From contig CBDFGS010000012.1 of assembly GCA_965247255.1 (NCBI GenBank), positions 434,001 to 498,000 on the forward strand: a DNA stretch of 64,000 nt, read 5' to 3'. The DNA is from CBDFGS01 sp965247255. GTDB lineage: Bacteria; Chloroflexota; Dehalococcoidia; Lucifugimonadales; CAUZJF01. Position numbers and translations under genes: made by a program. Under the pieces are notes generated by a model. It ran no database searches. It was not told where the DNA came from and worked only from the letters and a program-made list of their open reading frames with translations. Below are positions 26,652 to 35,409 of the stretch, piece after piece. Each line of letters begins with the position of its first letter. Positions within the stretch are counted from its first letter, which is position 1.

Positions 26652-26842
26652 TAGGGCCATATCCAAGCGCTATGTCACGTGCGCCGAGTCTGGTATATTA
26701 CCCCGCGCTCGTCGAATCTTCAAGAGTACCAGCCGCTATGCATGCCAGGGGTACGATAGGCCGTAGGAGGGGATAGAGACGCTACCTACCGTGGCATCAG
26801 CGGAACGACACCGGTGGCCGATTTGCCTCCACTTGACACAGC

Positions 26843-27802
26843 ATGCTCACCGCCACAATCACCCACGTTATGTACCTCGTGGTCCTGCCGACGGGCTTTG
26901 CCTGGCTTCTCTGGAAGGGCCGCGACGAGAGCAAGTCCGACTGGCTTCTAAAGCTGCTCGGCGTCGGGACGTTCATCTGGTACATCTTCCTTATTGGCAG
27001 GTGGCCGCTTCTTAGCTACTACCTGCGGTTCGCCGCGGTCGGACTGCTGGTCGCCGGCGGCTACGTCTCTTACCGCCGGGCCCGGTTGCTGCCGCTGGTC
27101 CTTCGGAGGCCGCTGAGAGGCTGGATCGCACCGGGGGCATACTCGCTGTTGTTCGTGTTGTCCCTGTTTCGTTGCGGGCAGATCTACCAGGGCTACTTCT
27201 ACGACGACGAGCCGGTGCACCTGACGTTTCCGCTCAAGAACGGCACGTTCTACATCAGCAACGGCGGAAGCAACTACAAGGTCAACGTCCACGACGCCGG
27301 CTCCGGCCAGAGGTATGCGCTGGACGTAAACAAGCTCAACGTGTTTGGAGCGAGGGCCGACCGGATTTACACACGCGACCTCGACGATTACGTCATGTTC
27401 GGAGAGGCGGTATACAGCCCCTGCGCCGGCACCGCCATCAAGGCGGTCGACGGTTTCCCTGACGTGGCCCCAGGACCGTTCGCAGAGACCGCAAACCCCG
27501 CTGGAAATCATATCGTCATCAGGTGCGAGGGTGTGAGAGTCGTGTTGGCCCACCTGAAAAGGGGAAGCGTCGCGGCGCGGGAGGGCGAAGTCATGGCGGA
27601 GGGCCAACTTATTGGACGGGTGGGCAACTCCGGACGCACGACGGCGCCACATCTGCACGTGCACGCTACGAGGGGCTCGGACCATCTTGGCGTGCCAATC
27701 CTATTCGGAGGCCGGTTTCTTACCCGAAACACGGTGGTCCAGGTAGGGGGAGTCGCCAACCGTATCTGTCCCGTGTTGCCGTCCTGCGCTAGCGTCCCGT
27801 GA
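26843..27802 (+). CDS. Membrane-anchored M23-type (LytM) peptidase-like protein
   Basis: A 319-residue protein with four N-terminal hydrophobic segments (to about residue 112) and an extracytoplasmic C-terminal domain of the M23 fold. Seen: GSGQRYALDVNKL, where family peptidases have HxxxD zinc ligands but Arg replaces the first His here, a GNHIVIRCEGVRVVLAHLKRGS strand pair, and GRVGNSGRTTAPHLHVHA with the HxH ligands (about 271-275). It probably acts on or binds cell-wall peptides. The altered first ligand may mean a non-peptidase binding role, although related proteins with QRYALD-type sequence exist. It is convergent with the MBL gene. Confidence 0.75.
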   Translation: MLTATITHVMYLVVLPTGFAWLLWKGRDESKSDWLLKLLGVGTFIWYIFLIGRWPLLSYYLRFAAVGLLVAGGYVSYRRARLLPLVLRRPLRGWIAPGAYSLLFVLSLFRCGQIYQGYFYDDEPVHLTFPLKNGTFYISNGGSNYKVNVHDAGSGQRYALDVNKLNVFGARADRIYTRDLDDYVMFGEAVYSPCAGTAIKAVDGFPDVAPGPFAETANPAGNHIVIRCEGVRVVLAHLKRGSVAAREGEVMAEGQLIGRVGNSGRTTAPHLHVHATRGSDHLGVPILFGGRFLTRNTVVQVGGVANRICPVLPSCASVP

Positions 27803-27806
27803 ACGG

Positions 27807-28637
27807 TCAGTCCGTGGACTCGGCTGCGAGGGCGTATGTGGCTTCCCCACCCTGCTCTCGACGGACTGCCTTCCCCTCGCGTTCGAGCTTGATGAGGTGG
27901 GATAGGATCTGCCTCCGGGCGGCCTCGTGGCGGCGCACCTCCAACTCCGCATAGATGGCGCGGAACATCTCGTCCACGGTGGTCGCTCCCATCCGCAGCA
28001 GCTCTAGGACCTGACGCTCCCTCTCGATGCGCCGGTCGAGTACCCAGCGAATGTGCTCGCTCGGCTTGTCCACGATAGGCCCGTGGCCGGGGCCGACAAG
28101 CCTGACGTCGAGCGCCAGCAGCTTGTCCAAAGACTCCATATAGAGCCGCATGTCGCCTTGCTCCGGGTTCACCGAGGTAGTGCCGGTGCCGAGAATGGTG
28201 TCTCCGGTAAACAGTACCGACTCCTCACTGTAAAGGACGCAGAGGCTCCCCATGGTGTGCCCTGGGGTCATGATGAACTGTAGCGTCGCTCCACCGAGGT
28301 CCAGGGTCTCCCCGTGTCCGACCGAGCGAGTCACGGGAGTCCCGGAGCGCTCGATGTGAGGTTGTTCCGCAGCGCTTGAGATGACCTCACCCGCCGTAGT
28401 CGCCCCTGCCAGCCTGTTGGCGCCGCCGACATGGTCTCCGTGCCTGTGCGTTAACGCCATCGCCGCCACGGGCGGGCTCCCGACTCTCTCCCACGCCTCG
28501 AGCAACGCGGAAGTTTCAGCGGGGTCGTCGTGGCCGGAGTCGATGAAGACTGCGGCGCGATCGCCGGTGACCAGGAATACGTTGTTATCCGCTGCGCCCA
28601 GCGTGACGCAGAGAACGTTCGGAGCTACTTCGAACAC
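27807..28637 (-). CDS. MBL-fold hydrolase with C-terminal winged helix (LACTB2-like)
   Basis: A 276-residue metallo-beta-lactamase-fold protein. Seen: the zinc motif THRHGDHVGG (HxHxDH, about 61-70), a third His in TPGHTMGSL (about 125), FTGDTILG (about 144) and GPGHGP (about 182). The C-terminal 80 residues form a small helical winged-helix domain (RERQVLELLRMGATTVDEMF) like that of LACTB2/glyoxalase II-like hydrolases. Likely substrates are thioesters or RNA. The start MFEVAPNVL is typical. Confidence 0.85.
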   Translation of the reverse strand: MFEVAPNVLCVTLGAADNNVFLVTGDRAAVFIDSGHDDPAETSALLEAWERVGSPPVAAMALTHRHGDHVGGANRLAGATTAGEVISSAAEQPHIERSGTPVTRSVGHGETLDLGGATLQFIMTPGHTMGSLCVLYSEESVLFTGDTILGTGTTSVNPEQGDMRLYMESLDKLLALDVRLVGPGHGPIVDKPSEHIRWVLDRRIERERQVLELLRMGATTVDEMFRAIYAELEVRRHEAARRQILSHLIKLEREGKAVRREQGGEATYALAAESTD

Positions 28638-29166
28638 TACATCCTCCGGGGGCGCGGTCGACTGGGTGCGGGAGGCGCCGACGGTGTGGCGCTATTCTAG
28701 CATTCGACACTGACGGTCCGGACGAGTCTGTGAGGGAGGCCGGTTGGTGGTTGGAGAAGCTCACCACGAACGGATGGGGGACGCCCTAAAACAGAAACGA
28801 GCGGCACCCGGTTGCTTTCCACCTGATCCTCAACTGCCTACCGGTGTGCCGCCCGCTTCAAGGGGGCTACTTTACACTACGATTCCGCTACGATATCGGA
28901 TTCTCTGAGCGCACTTGTCATTCTCTCGCTGGAGCAGTGTCGCAAGGGCGGTAAGGAGGGGGGCGAGAAAGGCGACGAGGGCGTTGTGCCATCAGACCTG
29001 AGCTGCCCTCTCCCCAGATGCTTCGTCGGGGACTCCTCAGCATGACAAAGCGGACGGGCGAAGGACATCACGGGCGGCCCCCACGCCGGACCTCTTCTCT
29101 GTAGCTCCCTCCCGCGAGCGAGCGATGGAGGACTGGACTTGGACCGGCAACGGGGGTTGGGTCAAA
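28638..29166. other. 529-base intergenic region with a long inverted repeat
   Basis: No gene is visible. GCGGCACCCGGT at 28801-28812 is complementary, with one extra base, to ACCGGTGTGCCGC at 28840-28852, giving a 12-13 bp stem with a 27-base loop and no T run. Further right, around 29020-29045, CTTCGTCGGGGACTCCTCAGCATGACA resembles a degenerate interspersed repeat. Neither has a clear function. Confidence 0.4.
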
Positions 29167-29577
29167 TCACAGAATAGTAAAGTCGTGTTCCGAAACGGCG
29201 CCTGCCTCATCTATCAGGAAAGCGCGTACCTCGTGAGCAGGCTTGTTCTCGAGAGACACCAGCAGGTAATACACTTCGTGGTACGCGCTCTGGAGCGCCA
29301 TGCGCACGTCGGTGTCCGACGGGTACGCAGGAGAGTGGGTGTGCGAGTGGTAGAACGCCAAGAAATCCCAGCCCTTTTTCTCGGAGTCGAGCATGGCGTT
29401 CAGCTGCTCCTGCGGGTTCATCAGATAGCGGTAGGGGCTCTTGGCTGTGTTGGTTATGCGATACAGGCGGCTCACCAGCTCGTCCTTGCCCGCGAGAATT
29501 CCACAACACTCGTTTGGGTCCTCCTCAAGCGAATGAGAGATCATCTCATCGACGTAAGCCTTTGGGATGGTGATCAA
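29167..29577 (-). CDS. JAMM/MPN+ metallopeptidase (M67 family)
   Basis: A 136-residue stand-alone JAMM domain. Seen: the catalytic Glu in NECCGILAG (about residue 23) and the zinc motif YHSHTHSPAYPSDTD (about 76-90), which is HxHx(7)SxxD with the expected PSDTD. Prokaryotic JAMM proteins cut after the C-terminal GG of ubiquitin-like sulfur carriers, either to trim a tail or to release a product. A MoaD-like protein with a tail beyond GG is encoded at 43326-43625, so a partner may exist in this genome. The length is typical of the bacterial Mec+/QbsD type. Confidence 0.88.
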   Translation of the reverse strand: MITIPKAYVDEMISHSLEEDPNECCGILAGKDELVSRLYRITNTAKSPYRYLMNPQEQLNAMLDSEKKGWDFLAFYHSHTHSPAYPSDTDVRMALQSAYHEVYYLLVSLENKPAHEVRAFLIDEAGAVSEHDFTIL

Positions 29578-29711
29578 CCGGCTGCCTCTGCGCGGCGGGC
29601 GCAGCGGTAGTTATAGCTTCCCACCGGAGGATATTCAAGGTGTAGACCAGCGCTTCGCTGGGCGAAGGGGTACTTGCGCAGCCCCAATGCGACGGGTTGA
29701 CTGTAGGGGAC

Positions 29712-30449
29712 CTAGGCCTGAGTCGGGACCCTCGGCCGTAGTTTGCCTTCGGCGACCGCGCGAGACGCATCCAATACCAGCTCGGTTCCGTATTCGATGT
29801 CCACGTCGCTGGTGTTGATGACCAGGTGGTAGATATCGGGGTCGTCCGGGTTATCTACGCCGAAATAGCGCATGTAGTAGTCAGCCCTTGCCCTGTCCCT
29901 GTGCGCCAGGGTGTCGAGGGCCTGCTCCCGGCCCAGCCGCTCGGATTCCATCGTCCTCGCGACGCGATCCTCCATCCGCGCTATGGTCCCGACGCGCAGG
30001 ACCCCGGTTTCTTGGCGAAGGATTAGGGCGCTGCCTCGCCCGACGATGACGACGTTGCCGGCCTCCGCAAGCTGGTTGATGACATCGCGAATAGCCTCGA
30101 AGTATTTTTCGTCTTCAAGCTCGTGGCCGCGCGTTATCGTCGCGTCCGGGAGCTCTTCGAACTCCAGGGTAAGAAGGGCCATGGCGCCGGGGCCGAAGTA
30201 CGGATCGCCCCCAGAGCTGGCGACTGCCGATCTCTCGAGGATTCGCTGAAGAATCGCCGAGAAGCGCTCGCCCCTGGTCGGCACCCGTTCCTCGCGCTGG
30301 TGAAGGGCTTCTACGGTTGCTCCCAGGTTCCGGGCTGCGTCGGTCAGAATCAGCCGGTCAACATAGTCTGCCCCGAGCCGCTCGGCTACCATGGGCCCCA
30401 GCAGCCGGCCCCCTCCGCCGGACAGGCCTCCCATCGTGATGACAGCCAT
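29712..30449 (-). CDS. Cytidylate kinase-like P-loop protein
   Basis: A 245-residue protein of the cytidylate-kinase-like family (AAA_26/CMPK2 type). Seen: an N-terminal ITMGGLSGGGGRLLGPMVAERL, a glycine-rich variant of the P-loop where the usual GxGKS lysine is not obvious, then GADYVDRLIL, VVIVGRGSALIL (about 132-143) and a lid-like RARADYYMRYFGVDNPDDPDIYHLVINTS ending. In the family this last part carries the D-Y-x-L-V-I-N-T motif. Substrate unknown. The altered P-loop may mean binding without full kinase activity. Confidence 0.7.
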   Translation of the reverse strand: MAVITMGGLSGGGGRLLGPMVAERLGADYVDRLILTDAARNLGATVEALHQREERVPTRGERFSAILQRILERSAVASSGGDPYFGPGAMALLTLEFEELPDATITRGHELEDEKYFEAIRDVINQLAEAGNVVIVGRGSALILRQETGVLRVGTIARMEDRVARTMESERLGREQALDTLAHRDRARADYYMRYFGVDNPDDPDIYHLVINTSDVDIEYGTELVLDASRAVAEGKLRPRVPTQA

Positions 30450-30598
30450 GGCGTACCTCCAGCCTCGTACCGAATAGACTAAGGGCCTTTCGGCGATTAT
30501 ACAGCATCACGTTTTTGTTAGCGACAAGCCCGCTGTCCGACTGCATTCGCCGCGACGGGACTACAAGATAGCGGTTATCACATCATGAGAACGATGTA

Positions 30599-31255
30599 TC
30601 ACGAATCCTGTATCCTGACTTTCTGTCCCGTCCTAAGCGACGAGAGGCTTCCGATCTTGGCAGCGAAGATGAAGACCGCGCCCGCTGATAGCAGGAGGAG
30701 GGCAGCTTTAGCCGCCTCCGAGCTAGTTATGATATCGCTCACGCACGAGGAGTAGTTGACTCCAAAGAAACACCGAGGTTCGTCGGGGTCGAGAACGAAG
30801 AGCGCCAGAAAGCTGAGTACCACAGCTGCCACGCCTACAAGGCCGACCGCGAAATAGGGCATGACCCAGACGCCTCTCCAGCCCACCAACCGAAGGCTCC
30901 AGGCCGCGGCGAGGAAGATGGCAATCGAGGCGGGGAACAGCACGACGGTGACCAGAGAGAAGGCAGAGGCGCTTGCTACGACGGAGAGCAGACATAGGGC
31001 CAGGAGTAACCCCGCTCGGGGTACCGGGTCGCGTGTTCGCGCCACGACCAGCGTTATCAGGTAGGGTGACAGGTAGACGAGGGCGAAGACGGCGTTGCCA
31101 AACATCTCCTCTCCGAAGATGGCGCCGTCTCCGCCGACGAACCGAAACGGCGCCAGCACAGCAGCGCCTCCAAGACCGAGCCCGCCCCCGATGAGGGCTA
31201 GGAGGCGGGCTTCTTTGTCCACATTAGCGCGCCGCTCTACGTCCGTATGTAACAA
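30599..31255 (-). CDS. Predicted membrane protein, unknown family
   Basis: A 218-residue protein with about six hydrophobic segments (about 18-40, 52-70, 80-100, 103-120, 128-152 and 183-200). The last loop has two cysteines close together (CFFGVNYSSC). It starts with TTG 3 bases after the apt stop and is likely translated with it. A GTG at 31222 is another possible start. I do not recognise the family. Confidence 0.6.
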   Translation of the reverse strand: MLHTDVERRANVDKEARLLALIGGGLGLGGAAVLAPFRFVGGDGAIFGEEMFGNAVFALVYLSPYLITLVVARTRDPVPRAGLLLALCLLSVVASASAFSLVTVVLFPASIAIFLAAAWSLRLVGWRGVWVMPYFAVGLVGVAAVVLSFLALFVLDPDEPRCFFGVNYSSCVSDIITSSEAAKAALLLLSAGAVFIFAAKIGSLSSLRTGQKVRIQDS

Positions 31256-31258
31256 CGC

Positions 31259-31771
31259 TTAGTAAACCACCAGCGACTGCACATCGTACCCGCGGAGCCG
31301 GTCCCTGCCTCCCAGATCGGCAAGCTCGATCACGACCGCCAGCCCAAGCACCTGGCCCCCTGCCATCTCGACGAGTCTGGCCGCGGCGGCCATCGTTCCT
31401 CCCGTCGCCAGGACATCGTCGACGACCAGTACACGCTGCCCAGGCTCGATGGCGTCGGTGTGCACCTCCACGACGCTCTCGCCGTATTCCAGGGCGTGCT
31501 TGACGCTCACCGTCTCGAACGGAAGCTTGCCTCCCTTTCTAACCGGTACCATAGACCGCTGAAGGCGCAGCGCTAGTGGAGCGGCGAACAGAAAGCCGCG
31601 GGACTCGATACCGATGACGGTGTCCACATCGCCGCCCGAGTAGCGGCGGGAAAACTCGTCGACCACATGGAGCAAGGCCTCAGGGGCCTTAAGGAGCGGC
31701 GTTATGTCTCGGAAGAGTATGCCGGGCCGGGGGAAGTCCGGAATGTCTCGGATGTAGTCTTTCAGGTTCAT
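31259..31771 (-). CDS. apt: Adenine phosphoribosyltransferase
   Basis: A 170-residue type I phosphoribosyltransferase that converts adenine and PRPP to AMP. Seen: an N-terminal IRDIPDFPRPGILFRDITPLL, exactly the Apt opening, GIESRGFLFAAPLAL (about 51-65), the EVHTDAIEPGQRVLVVDD PRPP site (about 105-122) and LATGGTMAAAARL. Length and motif order are normal for the family. It is followed 3 bases later by a membrane-protein gene on the same strand. Confidence 0.93.
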   Translation of the reverse strand: MNLKDYIRDIPDFPRPGILFRDITPLLKAPEALLHVVDEFSRRYSGGDVDTVIGIESRGFLFAAPLALRLQRSMVPVRKGGKLPFETVSVKHALEYGESVVEVHTDAIEPGQRVLVVDDVLATGGTMAAAARLVEMAGGQVLGLAVVIELADLGGRDRLRGYDVQSLVVY

Positions 31772-31946
31772 CGCGACACCATGCGCCCTGGCGGCGACTT
31801 AGCATGCATCATATGTGTCACCCCCTTGAAGTACAAGGGCCGGACCGACTTGCGAAGTCGTGTCTGTGAAACTAACATGGCTGCATCCGCGGGGCTGAAG
31901 GCTCCCAACAAGAGCTTGTCGACGCCCAATCCCGCGACGGTGCGAC

Positions 31947-32597
31947 ATGCAGAGAGACGAGCTAGCCAAGAGCGGTGAGGACAGCAGCATATCCGTGAGC
32001 CGCGGCGGGCTGGAGATACGGCGGCAGGGCAAGCCCGTGGGCGGCGAGCTTCCGTCTCAGGGGCTCGTTTACCTGGCCATCGACTGTTCCGCCAGCATGG
32101 CCGGCGCCAAGCTCCTTCAAGCCAAGCTCGGGGCGCTCGACTTCTTCGGCGATGCGAAGGCCAAGGGGTATCACGTTGGCCTAGTCCGGTTCGATACCCA
32201 CGCGCGGCTTATCTGCGAGCCCCAGCGTGAGCTAGAGGTCCTGCGCCGGTATGTCCAGGAGCTGGAGAGGGGCATCTCGACGAACATGTCCGCGGGTATC
32301 GAGCTGGCCTCGGAGATGCTGAGGGGGAGGTCGGGTAGCAGGGCGATAGTGGTCGTGACCGATGGCATGCCCGACAGCAAGGAAGACACGCTCGCCGCAG
32401 CCGCTGTCGCGAAGGGCGATGAGATCGATATCATAACTATAGGCACGGACGACGCCGACCAGTCGTTCCTGAGAGAGCTCGCTTCGAGAACGGAGCTGAA
32501 CGTAATGGTGTCCAGCGACGACCTGGGACGAGGGATCGCCTCGACAGCGAAGATGCTCCCGGAAATAGGGTCACACCGGGGGCTACAAGGGAGCTAG
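31947..32597 (+). CDS. Stand-alone VWA domain protein
   Basis: A 216-residue von Willebrand A domain. Seen: the metal site (MIDAS) first motif YLAIDCSASMAG (DxSxS, about 45-56), the Thr position in ISTNMSAGIELASEML and the Asp in VVVTDGMPDSKED, followed by IDIITIGTDDADQSFLRELA. There is no signal peptide or membrane helix, so it is cytoplasmic. It resembles TerY-like and other intracellular VWA proteins. The J-domain gene lies 127 bases downstream on the same strand, so the two may form a protein-handling or signalling unit. Confidence 0.82.
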   Translation: MQRDELAKSGEDSSISVSRGGLEIRRQGKPVGGELPSQGLVYLAIDCSASMAGAKLLQAKLGALDFFGDAKAKGYHVGLVRFDTHARLICEPQRELEVLRRYVQELERGISTNMSAGIELASEMLRGRSGSRAIVVVTDGMPDSKEDTLAAAAVAKGDEIDIITIGTDDADQSFLRELASRTELNVMVSSDDLGRGIASTAKMLPEIGSHRGLQGS

Positions 32598-32724
32598 CGC
32601 GCCTCTGCGTTCGTCGCTGGGTGCGGATCCCCCTTCGCCGTGCCGATGCTGTTTCACTAGAACAACAAGTCCACTGATCGACTGAGGAAGAGATCCTTAC
32701 AGCCTGCGGATTCTGCGCCTGCGT

Positions 32725-33633
32725 ATGGACTGGGAAAACTTCTATCTGATTCTGGAGGTCGACCCCGAGGCGAGCCCCGAGGAGATCAAGCGCTCTTACA
32801 GGGCCAAGGCTCTCGCCTATCACCCTGATCGTCTGTACGGCGTGGCCGACGAAGAGAAGCGGCTCGCCGAGGACAAGCTCAAGGCCGTCAACAGGGCCAA
32901 CGAGGTCCTGAGCGACCCGGAAAAGCGGCGCAAGTATGACCGAGAGTGGCGCCAGCGAGATAGCCCACCTAGACCGGAGATCGACCCGCCGGTCATGCGC
33001 TTCGACGACGTGGCGCCGCAAGAGATGGTGAGCGGGGCCTTCGTCCTTAGTAACGCTGGCGGCCCGTACAGCGCGATTCGCATCAACAACCCCGACTCGT
33101 GGGTCAACGTGACCGGATACGAGTCCCTCACCGAGGACGATGAGCTTCCGCTGCGGGTGGACGTGGAGGTGCGAGGAGAAGACTGGGGCAGGGGGTACTT
33201 CGAGACCATCGCGGTGGCGCTGGATGAGCACGAAGCCGAAGTCCGCGTCGAGCTTCGCACGGCTCCCGCTCCCAAGCGGCGACAGGCGCCCCAGACGTCG
33301 TTCGTTACGGCCGAGCGTCCTGATGGCCCCAGCCCCTCCGGACGCACCGTGCGAGCGGAGCCAGCCGAAACGGCGCCCGCCGCCGCCCTAATGATCGCCA
33401 CGATCGATACCGCCAGCCTGGGGATGAAGTGGACAGGTATCGTAGGCATGGTCGCGGCTGCGGCTGTTGCCGCGGCGGTCGTGCTGACGTCCCTCCCGCT
33501 TGGCGCCTCGGTCTTCATGGCGCCTTTGATTGCGGTCCTGTTCGGGATTCTCGGAGCCGCCGTGGGAGCCGTCGTCGGATGGGTAGGAGGGGCTATCATA
33601 GGCCTGGTCTACGGAGCGATGAGCAAACCATAG
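32725..33633 (+). CDS. J-domain membrane protein with C-terminal glycine-zipper region
   Basis: A 302-residue protein. The N-terminal J domain (about 1-75) has the HPD tripeptide in LAYHPDRLYG and the flanking helices (YLILEVDPEASPEEIKRSYRAKA; AVNRANEVLSDPEKRRKYDREW). The middle (about 90-175) is a predicted beta domain with VSGAFVLSNAGGPYSAIRI, resembling immunoglobulin-like modules in other J proteins. The C-terminal 75 residues are very hydrophobic and Gly/Ala-rich (about 232-300) and suggest membrane insertion. It would recruit DnaK to a membrane target. IS copy 2 lies just downstream. Confidence 0.85.
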   Translation: MDWENFYLILEVDPEASPEEIKRSYRAKALAYHPDRLYGVADEEKRLAEDKLKAVNRANEVLSDPEKRRKYDREWRQRDSPPRPEIDPPVMRFDDVAPQEMVSGAFVLSNAGGPYSAIRINNPDSWVNVTGYESLTEDDELPLRVDVEVRGEDWGRGYFETIAVALDEHEAEVRVELRTAPAPKRRQAPQTSFVTAERPDGPSPSGRTVRAEPAETAPAAALMIATIDTASLGMKWTGIVGMVAAAAVAAAVVLTSLPLGASVFMAPLIAVLFGILGAAVGAVVGWVGGAIIGLVYGAMSKP

Positions 33634-33678
33634 ACGCGCCGGGCTGATCGGTCGTCGGACCTGGCCGAGGGAGCGCAC

Positions 33679-33705
33679 ATGATATCAATATTCGTCACGC
33701 TTAAG
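33679..33705 (+). pseudogene. First nine codons of an IS-split antibiotic biosynthesis monooxygenase gene
   Basis: ATG at 33679 with a GAGGGAG ribosome site starts MISIFVTLK, and the frame then enters the IS at 33706. The last five bases, TTAAG (33701-33705), are the target duplication. Removing the IS and one TTAAG joins this in frame to VKPAYMDRFVEA from 35415. Confidence 0.85.
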
Positions 33706-35409
33706 CCCGAATCCACCGAAGGACACCGATGGACGGCGTGAGGGCAGCGGAAGGGGGTGGGTGAGGGAGCTACAGGGGAGATGGCCTGGGGTCTTGGGGT
33801 AGATGGGAGGCCGGCGGGCGGTCTTCAGTGGCCGCACAGGGCCCCTAAGGCCCTATGCGGGAGTTGCGATGCGCGGGAAGGCGAGAGGATACGCAGCAGG
33901 GGACTCTCGCGACCGGGGTGGCGCGAGATTGCGGGGACGTTGGGTCAGTTGCAGGCTGGCCGTCAGGCCGGGAACGGAATGGCTTGCAGCCGGGCCAAGG
34001 CGCGAGTGAACTGGGTTTCCCAAGGCCAGCGCCGGGGGAGATGCAAAGTGAGGCGGCGCGCCGAGCGGGTGATCCGTCCCACCAGAGCGAAGACTCGCCG
34101 CCTGAGGGTCTTGGTGATCACGGTCCGCTCGCCCAGACCAATCCGCGCCGTCCAGCGGGCCAGGTTATGCGCCATCACCTGGACCGCCAGCCAGGCGCCG
34201 TTGGCGGCGAAGCGCGCCGACGGCATGTGGTTCAGCCCGACGCCGTACTTGAGGTCGCGTATGGCGTTCTCGACCTCGGCGTGGCGGCGATGATCGGCCT
34301 CCAGTTCCAGCGTCTCCCCATCGCGGTCGGTGATGAAGGCGTGATAGCTGTATCTGGCGAAGAGGGCGAGCTGGGAACCGGGCGTCGGCTTCACCCGCCG
34401 GACAATGAGCCGCACCGGCGCGGCGTCCGGCTTGGTCTGGAACGGGGTGTAAGTCGTCTCGGCGACATCGGCGGCGCCGTCCATCCAGTAGGGAATGGGA
34501 GTCCAGTCCTCCTCTGGTATCGCCTCGATCAGATCCCGCAGCCTGGCGCGCTGGCGGATGGTGATAGAGAAGCGGACATCCATTTCCCGGCAGGCGGCAA
34601 CGACAGTGTGGGCGTAGAAGCCGCTGTCGGCCCGCACCGTGAGTTGTCCCCTGGCCCCGCCGTAGCGCACCCGCCCCACCGTCTCACGCAGGAAGTGGGC
34701 GGCGCCACGGGCGGTGTTGGCCCGGCCCTCGCGCAGCCGGGACATCAGCACCTCGCCGGTGCCGGCGGCAATGGCCAGCAGCGGGTGATAGCCGCGGGCG
34801 CCGGTATAGCCGTGGTGGCGCGCTCCCTCCTTGGCCAGTCCATAGGTCTCGCAGATGGTCGAGTCCAGGTCGATGGTCAGGGGCGAGTCGCCGGGTCCGG
34901 CCCCAGCGGCCCAGGCCCGGGCCAACAACTGGCGGCTCACGCGGTCGAGTTGACGGACATGCCCCCACCGGAAGCTGCGCAGGAAGGTCCCCAGGGTGGA
35001 TGGCGCCTTGACCACGCAGCCTAGAACACCAACCGTCCCACCAGCGCGCAGCGCATCGGCGTCGTCGATGCAGTCGCCGCCTGCCAGCGCGGAAGCGACC
35101 AGCGTCAGCATCTTGTCCCCAGTGTTCGCCCGTCCCGGCGCTCCGCCGAGGTCAAGGTGATGGTCGACGAGTTCCCGCAGGCCCAGGTGCCGGGCTAGGG
35201 TGGCCGGCAGGAGCAGGCCGGCATTGGCCACCAGGCGATGGTCGTCAAAGAGGATGCGGATACGGTCGGGTTTGTTCTGTGGCAGCATCTATTGGGTGCT
35301 CCTTGTTTCCGGGCGGGTTTCTGTTCCAAAACCATTATCCCAGATTCAGAGGAGCACCCGCTGGCTTCTTCAAGGGCTGTCCCCAAGGACGTCCTTCGGT
35401 GGATTCGGG
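33706..35409 (-). mobile_element. IS1380-like insertion sequence, copy 2 (1704 bp)
   Basis: It is bounded by the same inverted ends as copy 1 (CCCGAATCCACCGAAGGA at 33706-33723; complement at 35392-35409) and flanked by the 5-bp direct repeat TTAAG (33701-33705 and 35410-35414). The transposase is on the minus strand. The non-coding end near 33724-33960 is clearly related to copy 1 but differs at many sites, so the two copies are not a recent duplication of each other. Confidence 0.9.
33963..35288 (-). CDS. IS1380-family DDE transposase, copy 2
   Basis: A 441-residue transposase, the same length as copy 1 and intact. Catalytic regions LTIDLDSTICETYG, VRADSGFY and DHRRHAEVENAIRDLKYG are all kept. 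Differences from copy 1 are scattered along the whole protein (for instance the stretch following LGLRELVDHHLDLGG, and RQRARLRDLIEA against RQHKSLHNLIEA). The promoter-proximal inverted repeat is at 35295-35303 and 35350-35358. Confidence 0.93.
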   Translation of the reverse strand: MLPQNKPDRIRILFDDHRLVANAGLLLPATLARHLGLRELVDHHLDLGGAPGRANTGDKMLTLVASALAGGDCIDDADALRAGGTVGVLGCVVKAPSTLGTFLRSFRWGHVRQLDRVSRQLLARAWAAGAGPGDSPLTIDLDSTICETYGLAKEGARHHGYTGARGYHPLLAIAAGTGEVLMSRLREGRANTARGAAHFLRETVGRVRYGGARGQLTVRADSGFYAHTVVAACREMDVRFSITIRQRARLRDLIEAIPEEDWTPIPYWMDGAADVAETTYTPFQTKPDAAPVRLIVRRVKPTPGSQLALFARYSYHAFITDRDGETLELEADHRRHAEVENAIRDLKYGVGLNHMPSARFAANGAWLAVQVMAHNLARWTARIGLGERTVITKTLRRRVFALVGRITRSARRLTLHLPRRWPWETQFTRALARLQAIPFPA

